From assembly GCA_003024985.2 (NCBI GenBank), contig PXIH01S0030591.1: DNA of 10,592 nt. The stretch is one strand, 5' to 3'. This document shows, one piece after another, positions 1 through 9,010 of this stretch. Under the pieces are notes generated by a model, which worked only from the letters and a program-made list of their open reading frames with translations, made no database searches and was not told where the DNA came from. The position numbers were made by a program, and so were the translations under genes. Origin of the DNA: Euperipatoides rowelli. Lineage: Eukaryota > Onychophora > Udeonychophora > Euonychophora > Peripatopsidae. How positions within the stretch are numbered: the first letter of the stretch is position 1; the number at the start of each line of letters is the position of its first letter.

Positions 1-171
1 ACCAATGTATAAGTAAAAGATATGATTTGATCCCTCTTTGAGGCACAGATTATAATATATTTATTAAATGCATCAGCACATAAGGGTATAAAAATACCAT
101 CTGTCTAAAGAAAGTTTTCTAAGATATTGGCTAAGTTGTGTATTGCAAAGAATATAATTAAATAAAAACAC
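1..171 (-). other. Partial intron after exon E
   Basis: AT-rich intron sequence starting GTGTTTTTAT on the minus strand. An acceptor-like CTTTCTTTAG occurs near 112, but the phase-1 reading after it meets a stop within about 11 codons, so no exon is called. Confidence 0.6.
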
Positions 172-350
172 CTTTTGTTTCTTCTCCTTTGCTGTCTTCA
201 TCTAAAATAATATCCATAAACAATGAATGTCCCATAACCATTTGATGAAGAACTGGAATTTGTAAGATGTCTTCAGAGATTCTATTACTATAGATAACCT
301 TGGACATCTGGGACAATAGATTCAATATCAAGGCATCAGTGTAACGAAAT
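172..350 (-). CDS. URB1: URB1-like exon E (179 bases, phase 2 to 1)
   Basis: The acceptor is a long T/C tract ending TTTCTCTCAG before ATTTCG; the donor is AAAAG then GTGTTT. After the split Arg codon it reads FRYTDALILNLLSQMSKV, then IPVLHQMVMGHSLFMDII and an acidic DEDSKGEE tail. This is the most diagnostic part of the gene: FRY.D, a helical spacer of similar length, then LPV.H...M.HSLF, is the arrangement I recall from vertebrate URB1. The donor leaves one base of a Gly-type codon, so the next exon starts in phase 1 beyond the left edge; no in-frame continuation is visible in 1-171. Confidence 0.85.
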
Positions 351-3300
351 CTGAGAGAAAAAAAGAAAAAAAAACTTGTAAAACATATTTCGCAGACATG
401 CAATGATTTAAAAATTAATAAAACCAACTAAACTGAAGCAATCAGATTAAAAATATATACTGTATATATTTTTAAGAATACTTCCACTATTACCAGTTAC
501 CCAGCTGAAAGTTATCCAGATATAGCACTCATATTGTGTTCAGGTATAATTATTTGATTTTGGAATAAGAATATTTATATAAAATGTTTTCATGTATAGA
601 ATGTTGATTTCTGCCCAAAATTCAAATAAGTGGTTCCATTAGTAACTTTAATATAGTGTTAACTAGTAAACTTAACCCTTCACCTCCTTATCCTTAGGCT
701 TATAATGTGGGAAAAAGGGTATAAAACTGTTCAAGTTATACTGTAAAGAATCGAGGGCCAACCATATACTGTACGTTGTCCCGTCCCTGACCCCTAAAAC
801 CGTGTCTTGAAATATTGTCTTGAAATATTGAAATATTTATTCCAGACTGGAATAAATTGTATACAATAAAAGTGCATATTAGCAAACCCCATTACCAAAT
901 GCATTGCAGTAACTATCACCGAGGGGTCAAATGTGGGTGTATTGGCTCCCACTGTCTAACTATATACAATAAAAAGAATATTTGGTATAAGTGGCGGAAG
1001 CCAATCCAACCAAATATGACAAAGTCACAAATACTAGTTTTCATTTTTAACAAAAAGATGAGTTTCAAAAAGACCCCATTCCTTAAGCAGTTTTGACTCT
1101 AGGATCTGAAAACGTGCCATCTACAGGCTTCCTTGTACATCAAATGTATAGGAAAATGACTGAATCAAAAGCAGACATTTTTTTTTATTCAGACTTGAAT
1201 ATCACTTCCCATCTTAACTAAATGAAATATTATTCATTCACTTTCAAAGTTTTAGAAAGCATGCTAAGAGAAGAAGGAAAATGATAACAGCTCAATCATG
1301 AGTACAAAATCAAGTTTTATGTTCCTGATATGCATTTTAAAATTTTTTTTTATTGTCAACTCTTATGCAAAGCATGCTCCTTAAGATTGATCGGTGCATA
1401 TACTTTATACAGTATTTGCCAAGTACATTTCATCATGATGTTGAAAACATTGATGAGGAGCCTCTATAGACAAACATTTGACAAGAACTACTATACGATA
1501 ATAATGAAATAACAGATGTAACAAAGCATTTAATATTGTCATTACGAATCATTCTTTCCCTTTCTTTTCAATCATAAGTTGAATACATTTACTGCAAATT
1601 AAATAAAAGCTACAGTTCATTACTATAAGTTTTGTGCTCTACAACTTTCTTACTCATAATATTTTGATTAAAGCAATCACTATCAATGTATGAGCACCCA
1701 CAATGTTGGCTTGCATGGTGTTTTTTGAATAGGATACAGATTTGATGCCATTTTATGCCTTTAGGGTTGGCCAAATAAAAAAATGGTAAATACAAAAATT
1801 TTAGATGTGGAGCAATTTTTATGCTTAAACACAACTTTTTTTTAAGGGAATTTTCTGAATTTCAATCAGGAGGCTAGGGGAAATGTATCTGTAAATCCTC
1901 TTGCTTGTACCGTATTAATTATTTTTTAAATTTTTCAATAATGACTGGACTATTAACGGATTATTATAGCATGAATTTTGATACTCATCATCTGAATTCT
2001 TTAACTATTATAGATCTAACAATAACATTAAAAATTAAAACGTTAATAGATCACCTTAATGAATATTTAACCAAGCTATTCCAAACAGTGCTCAAGGAAC
2101 TTTGCAGAATAGCTTCATCTGTAACCTAATGAAAAAAAAAATAAAAAAATAAAAAAATTCTCAATGATCATTAAAATGTACAGTAAATATAGAAAAAAAA
2201 TAAGTAACAATATCAAATTCATGATTAATAAAGTTATAAATTATTAATTGGGAAAAATTGGGATTTTATAAAGAATAAATGCTTTGAATACATTAAGAGG
2301 CAAGATCTGATGTAAACTGAAGTTTTACAGTATTTCTTGTGTGGTGGTATAAAGGATCTAAGTACAAAACCACAATTTGTCAGGAGAGCTATAACAAAAT
2401 TGAAAAAAAAAAATCAGGTAAAAATGTTTATGTGTTTATGTTTAGTTAGGGAAACAAAAAATATGTTTTCTGATTCTTCAATACTTTTTCTAAAACTTAA
2501 TAAAAATTTTAAATTTTTCTCTCAATTTAATCTTTTAATGCACAAAAAGGAACAAGTTGATCTAGACTATTATACATTGTCAAATATTAAACCAATGGGC
2601 ATACTACTTAACTAATAGGGGTTGAATTTTTCTCTTTGTATTTAATTTTTCAAATCTAACATGGTCAAAATTAAAATCAAAATTTTTTTATTTATACCCA
2701 TTATACTGCCAACTAAAAATACTGTATACAGGTACCACATAAGGTTATATTTTTTTCCCTGTATAATTTAATGCATTATGATCAATATTTGTGACTAATT
2801 TGCTTTTTTGTGGTATTTAACTTTTGCACTCTGAAGATTGATAATTTTACACTTTTAAATCCTTCAATGCAATATTCTTTGTAGGAATATTCTGTTAGGA
2901 TCATGATCATTAAAAACACAAACTGTTCACTTCACTACTTTCAACAGTATGGTAAGGATTTAATTCTGCTGTTAGAGTGGGATCAAACACTTCCTAGTTC
3001 TTTCTACAATTGCTACTCAGGAACCAAGAGATGGAAACGAAAATCTATCATTTGTCCAATCAAAAATTTAAAGATACAGATAAACATTTAAGTATTTACA
3101 TAAAAAAATAAACTAATGGAGTTTTAAAAAAGACTAAATATATTAATTAGTATAGATGAAAAAAAAATATGAAAATACATTATTGCATGATCTTAAATTA
3201 TAAAATTGATAAATACTGTATGTACTAAATAATCTAATTATATCTCTATTGTTTTTTTAGGAAGGGAAATTGGACTCAATCTGGCCATGGTAGTCTTCAC

Positions 3301-6300
3301 TATTCCCATAATTAATTTTTCTGTAATACTCTTATATGAGGATTTAATTAAATTTGAATAATTATAATTATTTAAAATTATTTTCATTGTAAATTGCTTA
3401 GCGTTTAAGGCTTTTGGCTAAATTTCAATCTGGTGTGTGTGGGAGGGCACTATCTGAGTTTGGATTATGGACCAATGATGAACTTTGACAATGTGGCTAA
3501 GATCATTCATTCATTGCTGTTTAAATTAGCTTTACTAAATTCTTGTTCAAAACAAAGAAAATGAGCACTAACAGTCAGATCAAACACAACCATTGGGCCA
3601 ATTCAATCCTGTACTTTGTTTGGAGTTAGGGGAAGATCATACATGCTTAGCTAGGACAAAGAGTTTAACTTTTTATTTTGGTACTAAAGTGCGAGAGATT
3701 AAACTAGATGCCACAAGGATTAAATAAATGCTAACGATGTGAACTGTTGGATAGAATTTACAAATATTATAACTTCCTTTAAAAATCAGCAATCACTTGC
3801 AAAAATCAGCAGTAAAATTTCAAGTCATATGCAATTTATTTAATGATAGCAAGCTAAAGTGGCCGCAGCTTCTGTAAAATGAGCAAGCTCACCAGATGGC
3901 AAAGCTAGTAGAAGGATAATTTCATTGCTTAGTCATTGTTGGATGATAAGTGTTGCTCTGGATATTAATAACACAACGGTAAACAAACTTCATATCATAA
4001 AGGTGAAAACCATAATTTAATGGAAAGCCTTCACAAATATACGGAATAAAATTCTCAAACAGAATAATTATTATAAATATCAATAAAACCTACAACATTT
4101 TAATCATTGTCCAACAGACAAAAGTCAAAAGACAAAATGAAAAGAATAAAGACTAAGAGTTTATATGTGTGATATCTTTATAGTCCGAGACACACACAAA
4201 TGCAAAATACAATATTGTCTTGAATAAATTAATATTTATTCGGTCATATGAAGCAATTAGTCATTTCAGTCATTCGTTTGTGACCTCACAACTGGTCAGT
4301 CTGTCACCTAACAACTATTACTATAAAATAGTAATGTTGCGATTACGATTAATTAAATGAAACATACTGTACGCTTATTTGGACTCGATCTAACCAAATC
4401 CAACCCCACACACACAATAATGCAATACATCATAATAGAAAACAGATAAAATACATTCCACTGTATGTAATTAATGAAATTAGTATTCATATTTTAAACA
4501 GAACCTAATAAAAACAATATTAGAATATTAAAAAAAAATCCTTTTGAATATAATAATGTTTACCTTTAAATACTTCAAGCATAAATGAATAATTTGATCT
4601 TCAATTGGTAATTTTTCTAACTTCTGCTTCAACTGCCTCATTAAGAGATTTACTAATTCAAAGATGAACGTTGTACTGTATGTTGCACTCAGTTCACTTT
4701 GTCTGGATTCTATTGGAAATATTTTATTCAAAACAGCATCGTAAACTTTAAGTAAATGTTGATTAGGAAGACCAGAACTTATAGAATTGGATAAATCTAT
4801 TAAAACTGAATCCAACCCATCAGCCTCTATTAAAAGAAAAATGGAATGCAATAAATTAATTATAACTTAGGATTACAGTATATACTTTGATGAGATTTAT
4901 GCAATTTAATTAATCATTTAATTGACAAGAAATGAAACAATTGCCTCTATCTACTTTGATTAATTGCTTAATTTGGAAGTTATCACAGTATTGCTCAAAA
5001 TTCAATCCAAAACATTGGAATGCTGCAAAGAGAATATTGAGATATGTAAATGACACTAAAGATTGTAAAATCACATATCGTCCAACAGGGCAACCACTAT
5101 TAGCATATTCCGATCCAGATTGGGCCACTTGCCATTTGAACCGATCGCAAAAGCACAACCAGATATGTAATTATATTAGCAAATGCACCAGTACTATGGA
5201 AAAGTGCAAAACAGACCACAATTGCTCTAAGTACCATGGAAGTGGAATACATTGCATTAGCATCATGTGCAAGAGAGGTTAATTGGATAAAAGAACTATT
5301 GAAACTACTTAAACTCAAAGACATTAGCATAGACCCAATCACATTAAAATGTGACAGCCATGCAGCTATTGCACATAGGAAGAGCTATAGACAAATCCAA
5401 AACAAAGCATATATCCACTAAACACCACTTCATACATGAAAAAGTTATGGATAGAACAATAGATTTGGAATATGTACAGTACCAACGGAACAGAACACAG
5501 CCGACATATTAACCAAGTCACTAGGTCAAAACGCTCATGAGACCCATCGTATAAAATTATTGGGACTAACCAAGTAAAGTTAAATAAGACTCAATAATTA
5601 TTTCGAGGGGGGGGGGGGGTTGTTAGTTATAGATTAGAACCACCAGATGCCTCTATACATATGTGCTCGATCTGTGTAAAGTATACAATTTGTATTCGAA
5701 TATTTAGTTCTTAATTAAGGCTACCTATAATAACTATGGCCTATAAAGTTCTTAGTTACTTATGTTAATATTGTCTCATAGTCTCCACTGTAAATCGCAA
5801 CTCAACAAGTTTATAATAAATTGTACAATCAAATACTTTTTGAATTAAAAACAAATTGATTGAAGTAGACTGCTAGACTTCACAAATTTGCTTTCTTTGC
5901 TTTTAGTTTTAACAAGCGTCCATAGTCATACTGCATATAGACATTTAAACATGCTTTGTTGTCATATACAAATATTAATTTGTTGTTTACAGTTAATAAC
6001 TGTGCAATTATTGTCTTCAAAGACTGTATTCAAAAACAAATACACAACAGTACTAGTATAACTCACCAATTTCTACAACAGCTAATAAATATTTCACGAG
6101 TTGACTCATACAAACATCTTTATCATCATCTTCATGAACACCATTTATCCAGTTAACAATCAAAGGCCAGTAAATTTTTGTTATAGCATCAACAATGGAA
6201 CTTCNTTGACCTAAAAATTATTGAATTCTTTACTTGCTAAATTCTACTAATTTTCTTATATTATGAATATTGGAAGCTTATTGTACCTTCATCAGCTATT

Positions 6301-7981
6301 ATGGCATAATGCTGAGACATTCTAGTGGCTTATTACCTTTTGAGTCTTGCTTCGAAGTTACAGAATTGTAATATTTCCCTGGCTTAATCGGTTAAATAAT
6401 GTTAGGTGGACAAATAGGCATAGTTAGAACCTCTCTCTTGATTTATGGCATGTTAACGGTTCAATAATGCAATTCATAGTTACAGAATTGTAACAGTATT
6501 CTGCATTGTGGTTCTGTTTTGGTGAGGAAATAGTAAGAGCGATCATCCTTAATTAGTTTAAATTAGTAATTGGTAGGCTAGCTTGAGATAGAATAAGATT
6601 CAAAAATGAACAATGACCTTAGCTCTTAAAGAAAGTCACATATAACATGTCATATGTTATACCTGCCAGGTATTACATATGGCAGACACAATACCCACAG
6701 GATTTTCTACAAATGATACCAACTCCTTGAAATCAACTCCACCAAGTGGATACTAATAACACTATTTTCAGGGGAAGAAGCCAAAAGATTTCATTTTTAA
6801 ATAAGTTTTTTTTTTTTAATTGTTTTTAAACCAAATGGAATTATTTATAAGTGATTTCTTTGAAAATAAATAATACAAAATATATAGAAAATCCCAAAAC
6901 AAATTAGGCGTGATATAAATTAAAAATTACAGAAGCACCTCTAAGAGCATTTCTATGTCTCAGAACTAATCCAACTGTGAATATTTTAATACACTTTTAT
7001 ATCTTTTTTTCTAATAAAAAAAAAACATACAGTACCTTGTGAATATTTCTTCAATGACTGTAGATAAGCTAAAATGACAACAGCATAATCTTCAGGTTTC
7101 TTTTTCACTTTTTTGACTTTGATACATGATTCAAAACTGGATAGGGCTTCCTTATTCTGTAATAAAATGACCACTATTTTGGCTCTATTTAGAGTAAGGT
7201 TGTTCAGACACCATGACAATACGCTGCTCTCATGCTCCCAAGTACTAGATGGTTTTATTTTTAATAAATTAAGAAATGTTTGTTCCACAATATCTAATGG
7301 GTCATTTATTAAAAGTAAGGTAAAACATTTGAATGTCTGGCTATTAAGAAATTGTGAATGATCGTAGGCCGAGTTGTTGATAATATTCTGAAGAATAAAA
7401 CACAGAAGATTGATAAGAGGAGTCAAAAGTGTATTCTTTGAGCCCCAAAACTTAGCCGAGACTTGAAGTCCACATTCGATAATATTTTGGCAAATGTTGA
7501 CAGGAAAGAAAGGAATTAACGTTTGAACTAAATGCCAGAAATGTTTACAATCTTCAAGAGCTTCATTATTTTTAATTTGTTGAATTTCATTTAATATTCG
7601 TAAGCTCAAAGGCTCCATTAGTTCAACTATTAATGCTTCAATGGAATTTAAAACGTCTTTCCCTATCAGCCATATTAAGAATTTTGTAAGTTCAACTGTA
7701 ACAACAGATTCTATAGTCCGATTCAGATTATTCTCATGAAGAAGAATTTGTTTGATACAGGGATGATGTAAAATTGTTAAGAAAATTTGATTCAGGTTAT
7801 TTCCTTCATTTATATTTGAAAATAAATTTAACACTATGTTTTCTTTCTCCATGGAATCGGAAGGAACATTATTCAAGGTGTCAGAGGTGACTTTATTCTG
7901 AGACAGTATTTCTTCTATAGTTAAAATTAACTTGCGTAAGATGATAAAATGAAATTCTATAACATTGGCAGAGTTCCAAGT
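172..7981 (-). CDS. URB1: URB1-like nucleolar pre-ribosomal-associated protein 1, internal part (five exons)
   Basis: Join of exons 7981-7036, 6210-6067, 4826-4564, 2125-2055 and 350-172, giving 534 codons plus one base, with neither the N nor the C terminus. Seen: AG and GT at every border, matching phases, and no stop in the joined frame apart from one ambiguous codon. The product is a helical, Leu/Ile/Asn-rich repeat-type protein without signal peptide or membrane segments. Three stretches resemble what I remember of vertebrate URB1, in the same order: a TILHHP motif, a block ending in leucine-rich VILLQNKEAL, and FRYTD followed by a spaced LPVLH.M.M.HSLF-like pattern (here IPVLHQMVMGHSLF). 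Known: Urb1/Npa1 acts in the nucleolus in early 60S pre-ribosome assembly, with Urb2, Dbp6, Nop8 and Rsa3 in yeast; human URB1 helps 3' external spacer processing. The full protein is usually about 2000 residues, so this is about a quarter. The alignment is from memory and was not computed; another HEAT-like protein is the alternative. Confidence 0.82.
447..475. repeat. 29-base near-palindrome centred on TACTGTA
   Basis: Arms TTAAAAATATATAC (447-460) and GTATATATTTTTAA (462-475) are perfect 14-base inverted copies around a single T. It lies in the URB1-like intron about 97 bases upstream, in transcript sense, of the exon E acceptor. Confidence 0.9.
803..857. repeat. Short tandem GTCTTGAAATATT motif running into an inverted repeat
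   Basis: GTCTTGAAATATT occurs twice head to tail (803-828) and is followed by a third GAAATATT. This runs into perfect 11-base arms ATTTATTCCAG (835-845) and CTGGAATAAAT (847-857) around one base. A related TTGTCTTGAATAAATTAATATTTATTC-like arrangement occurs near 4214-4240. Confidence 0.75.
2055..2125 (-). CDS. URB1: URB1-like exon D (71 bases, phase 0 to 2)
   Basis: Found by requiring phase 0 in and phase 2 out between exons C and E. A very long T-rich tract ends CATTAG before GTTACAGATG, and the donor is TTAAG then GTGATC. It encodes 23 codons plus two bases: VTDEAILQSS followed by a W..LVKYSL segment. The split AG plus A gives Arg just before the FRYTD of exon E. Vertebrate URB1 as I recall it has a W..FVK.GLK segment directly before FRY.D, which agrees in spacing and residues. 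It is too short to be found by ORF length alone. Confidence 0.78.
2126..4563 (-). other. Intron between exons C and D (2438 bases)
   Basis: The largest fully contained intron. I see no gene in it. Plus-strand ORFs at 2337-2615 and 2903-3091 are low-complexity or lack family signal. The stretch around 3840-3960 is slightly richer in G+C but gives only short broken frames. The end next to exon D is an unusually long T-rich tract on the transcript strand (about 2129-2160) that serves as its polypyrimidine tract. Confidence 0.7.
4564..4826 (-). CDS. URB1: URB1-like exon C (263 bases, phase 1 to 0)
   Basis: The acceptor is CTTTTAATAG before AGGCTGATGG; the donor is TTTAAAG then GTAAAC. The split codon G plus AG gives Glu, so the protein runs from exon B as EIEADGLDSVLIDL. 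About 87 codons of alternating hydrophobic and charged residues predict helical repeats, ending HLCLKYLK at a codon boundary. The apparent ATG upstream at 4851 lies in the intron's pyrimidine tract region and is not a start. A TACTGTA word occurs inside this coding exon (4674). Confidence 0.85.
4932..5577 (+). pseudogene. Copia (Ty1/copia-type) pol remnant: end of reverse transcriptase and RNase H, frameshifted
   Basis: Typical Copia pol motifs occur in order but in three different frames. The first part (to about 5140) has HWNAAKRILRYV and AYSDPDW, the RT-RNase H connection and first RNase H strand. After a frame change near 5137-5143, the next part has STMEVEYIALASCAREVNWI and KCDSHAAIA, with RNase H acidic residues. 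After a second change near 5378 comes TKHISTKHHFIHEKV. After a third near 5475-5481 comes PTEQNTADILTKSLG, ending at a TAA at 5575-5577. The catalytic RT core, integrase and gag are absent upstream, so the copy is 5' truncated and dead. It is antisense to the host gene. The host of the intact family is unknown to me. Confidence 0.93.
5605..5619 (+). promoter_or_regulatory. Polypurine tract of the Copia element
   Basis: GA followed by 13 consecutive G, lying 27 bases after the pol stop and directly before the TTG of the LTR edge. A purine run at this place primes plus-strand DNA synthesis in LTR retrotransposons. The G run is longer than is usual in Copia polypurine tracts, so slippage or a sequencing artefact is possible. 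Confidence 0.8.
5621..5914 (+). repeat. 3' LTR of the Copia element (end uncertain)
   Basis: The start TGTTAG directly after the polypurine tract is the usual Copia LTR start. I place the end at TTTTAACA (5914) because TGTTA and TAACA form the expected terminal inverted pair and because AATAAA (5815-5820) then lies inside. An alternative end is CTCAACA at 5807. The 5' LTR is not in the window, so neither LTR identity nor target-site duplication can be tested. Confidence 0.65.
6067..6210 (-). CDS. URB1: URB1-like exon B (144 bases, phase 1 to 1)
   Basis: The acceptor is TAATTTTTAG before GTCAA; the donor is ATTG then GTGAGT, a strong consensus site. The 48-codon-equivalent exon completes the split Gly codon and reads GQ, one ambiguous residue, then SSIVDAITKIYWPLI, an acidic EDDDKD patch and LVKYLLAVVEI. 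The SS.V pattern followed by a tryptophan-containing helix matches the position after the 'YLQ' segment in vertebrate URB1 as I remember it. The third codon of the exon contains the unresolved base at 6205 (NGA). The plus-strand ORF across this exon is an antisense shadow. Confidence 0.85.
6356..6493. repeat. Direct repeat of a 16-mer, spacing 122
   Basis: AGTTACAGAATTGTAA occurs at 6356-6371 and again at 6478-6493. The flanks are only weakly similar (ATGGCAT-like words precede both), which suggests an old, decayed duplication. Confidence 0.7.
6641..6685. repeat. Cluster of inverted repeats
   Basis: TATAACAT (6641-6648) pairs with ATGTTATA (6654-6661). Immediately overlapping, ATACCTG (6659-6665) pairs with CAGGTAT (6667-6673) around one base, and TGCCA with TGGCA encloses the following bases to about 6685. 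Confidence 0.75.
7036..7981 (-). CDS. URB1: URB1-like exon A (946 bases, phase 0 to 1)
   Basis: The acceptor is a pyrimidine tract ending TTTTAG before ACTTGG; the donor is CAAG then GTACTG. It encodes 315 codons plus one base. The reading frame begins TWNSANVIEF and stays open through the exon, so the apparent start at 7876 (a TTG codon) is internal and not a real start. Residues about 62-72 hold a helical stretch with NQIFLTILHHP, which resembles the IL.HP motif before a helical repeat in URB1. The C-terminal third, with SWCLNNL and VVILLQNKEAL, followed by a basic KVKKVKKKPEDY patch, also matches the URB1 order as I recall it. The final Gly codon is split by the intron (G, then GT from the next exon). 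Confidence 0.85.
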
Positions 7982-8342
7982 CTAAAAAGAAAGAAATAAT
8001 AAAGTTAGTAACATTATTTATATTAAAAGCAAAGTGAATTTTTTTCTAAATTGTGTCAAAATATTTGTAATGATGAATATTAAAATAGTTTAATGTTCGT
8101 TTTTTTTAAAAATAAGGAAAGTTTTATATCAAAAACTCATGACTTTTAAATATTTGGCACAACAAAACATAAAAATGAGATCATATACTGTGTCAGTTCT
8201 GCATGTACAATATGTCTGTCTGTACAAATGTGTGTGTGTTATATATGTCTGTTGTTTGCACATTTTATCCATTGTGTATGTATGTTTGTTGTAATAAATG
8301 CATGTCTTTGCCTCCATAACAACATCTGAATGAACAATAACT

Positions 8343-8905
8343 TGTGAACCCATTGTCAAATTAATTCAACCTGACATAGGGTTAGATAAAAAATGTGGAA
8401 TACCAAGGGATCACTTAAATCTTACATTTTCTTGCCTAATTATGAACCCATTTGTCTGGCTAGGGTTAGAGGGCCAAGGAATCACCTTGGTGTCCCAAAT
8501 TTCTTTGACTATTTATGAACCCATTACTGAGATGAATCCAATTTGCACAAGGCTAAGAGATCATCTTGTTCTTTTACATTTCTTTGACTATTTATAAACT
8601 CATTGCCTAATATAAATCCAATTTGCCACAGGCCTAGATGATCACCTTGATATCCGACATTTATATGACCATTTAAAACCCATAGTTTGAGATTAATCCA
8701 ATTTGGCACAGGGCTAGAGAGCCAAGGGATCACATGGTTGTCCCTTATTTCTTGGACAACCAAAAAAAAAAAACCTAAGTCCTTATATGAAACTACATTT
8801 CTTAGATGACAGCTAAATGACTAAGATTTACAGTAAATCAAGGATAACACTTTCACAACCTAAAACGAATTTGGTATAGGATAGAGAACCAAGGCAACAT
8901 TCACC
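8343..8905. repeat. Degenerate minisatellite, unit about 79 bases
   Basis: The landmark TGAACCCAT and its variants begins at 8345, 8443, 8516, 8595 and 8674, with spacings 98, 73, 79 and 79. Between landmarks the unit carries AATCCAATTTGGCACAGG, then CTAGAGAGCCAAGGGATCAC, then TTTCTTTGACTATTTAT variants. A further divergent copy (AATTTGGTATAGGATAG, CCAAGG) lies near 8868-8905. The open minus-strand frame at 8524-8763 is a by-product of this periodicity. Confidence 0.85.
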
Positions 8906-8930
8906 AACACTCATTATTTGTTTGGAATCT

Positions 8931-8952
8931 TAGTTAGTGCTTTCACTAACTA
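8931..8952. repeat. Perfect hairpin with 9-base arms
   Basis: TAGTTAGTG (8931-8939), loop CTTT, CACTAACTA (8944-8952). A second hairpin follows close by: ATCTAAAT (8982-8989) and ATTTAGAT (8993-9000). Both directly follow the minisatellite. Confidence 0.85.
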
Positions 8953-9010
8953 GAATTAAACCTTTTGAAGGGTTTACCCGAATCTAAATAAAATTTAGAT
9001 AAATATATAG

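Larger units (their letters stand above)
351..2054 (-). other. Intron between exons D and E (1704 bases)
   Basis: AT-rich, with no supportable gene on either strand. It contains a 29-base near-palindrome (447-475), an 11-base-arm inverted repeat with adjoining short tandem motif (about 803-857), and a slightly GC-richer stretch (about 895-1010) without recognisable coding. Two short ORFs, at 857-1096 (plus) and 1610-1834 (minus), show no family resemblance. Confidence 0.75.
4827..6066 (-). other. Intron between exons B and C (1240 bases) hosting a Copia remnant
   Basis: Bounded by the GTGAGT donor at 6066 and the TTAATAG acceptor at 4827. Most of it is a retrotransposon 3' end in antisense orientation. 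Only about 100 bases next to exon C and about 150 next to exon B appear to be original intron sequence. Confidence 0.85.
6211..7035 (-). other. Intron between exons A and B (825 bases)
   Basis: AT-rich with no gene. It holds two copies of the 16-mer AGTTACAGAATTGTAA (6356-6371 and 6478-6493), a cluster of inverted repeats (6641-6685) and a T run near 6808-6818. The donor GTACTGTATG overlaps a TACAGTA/TACTGTA word. Confidence 0.8.

Noticed and set aside
1610-1834. Minus-strand ORF of 74 codons with several Cys and His
   Set aside because: No recognisable family, no splice borders with phase that fits the URB1 chain, and alternative frames equally plausible; could be a decayed element but unsupported.
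2337-2615. Plus-strand ORF of 92 codons
   Set aside because: Lys/Asn/Phe-rich composition typical of chance frames in AT-rich DNA; no domain or neighbours.
3260-3360. Plus-strand T-rich tract ending TTTTTTTAG before a 33-codon open frame
   Set aside because: Looks like an acceptor and last exon, but there is no partner exon or family signal on the plus strand.
3840-3960. Slightly GC-richer stretch with short open minus-strand frame and a GTGAGC donor-like site
   Set aside because: The phase does not fit between exons C and D/E: a phase-2 join would create a stop.
4910-5342. Minus-strand ORFs across the Copia remnant
   Set aside because: Antisense to clear Copia pol motifs on the plus strand.
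7113-7361. Plus-strand ORF of 82 codons
   Set aside because: Antisense shadow of exon A, whose frame has borders and family resemblance.
8524-8763. Minus-strand ORF of 79 codons
   Set aside because: Lies inside the 79-base degenerate tandem repeat; the open frame follows from its periodicity.
8343-8905. CRISPR-like array
   Set aside because: Repeats are degenerate and continuous with no unique spacers, in eukaryotic DNA.
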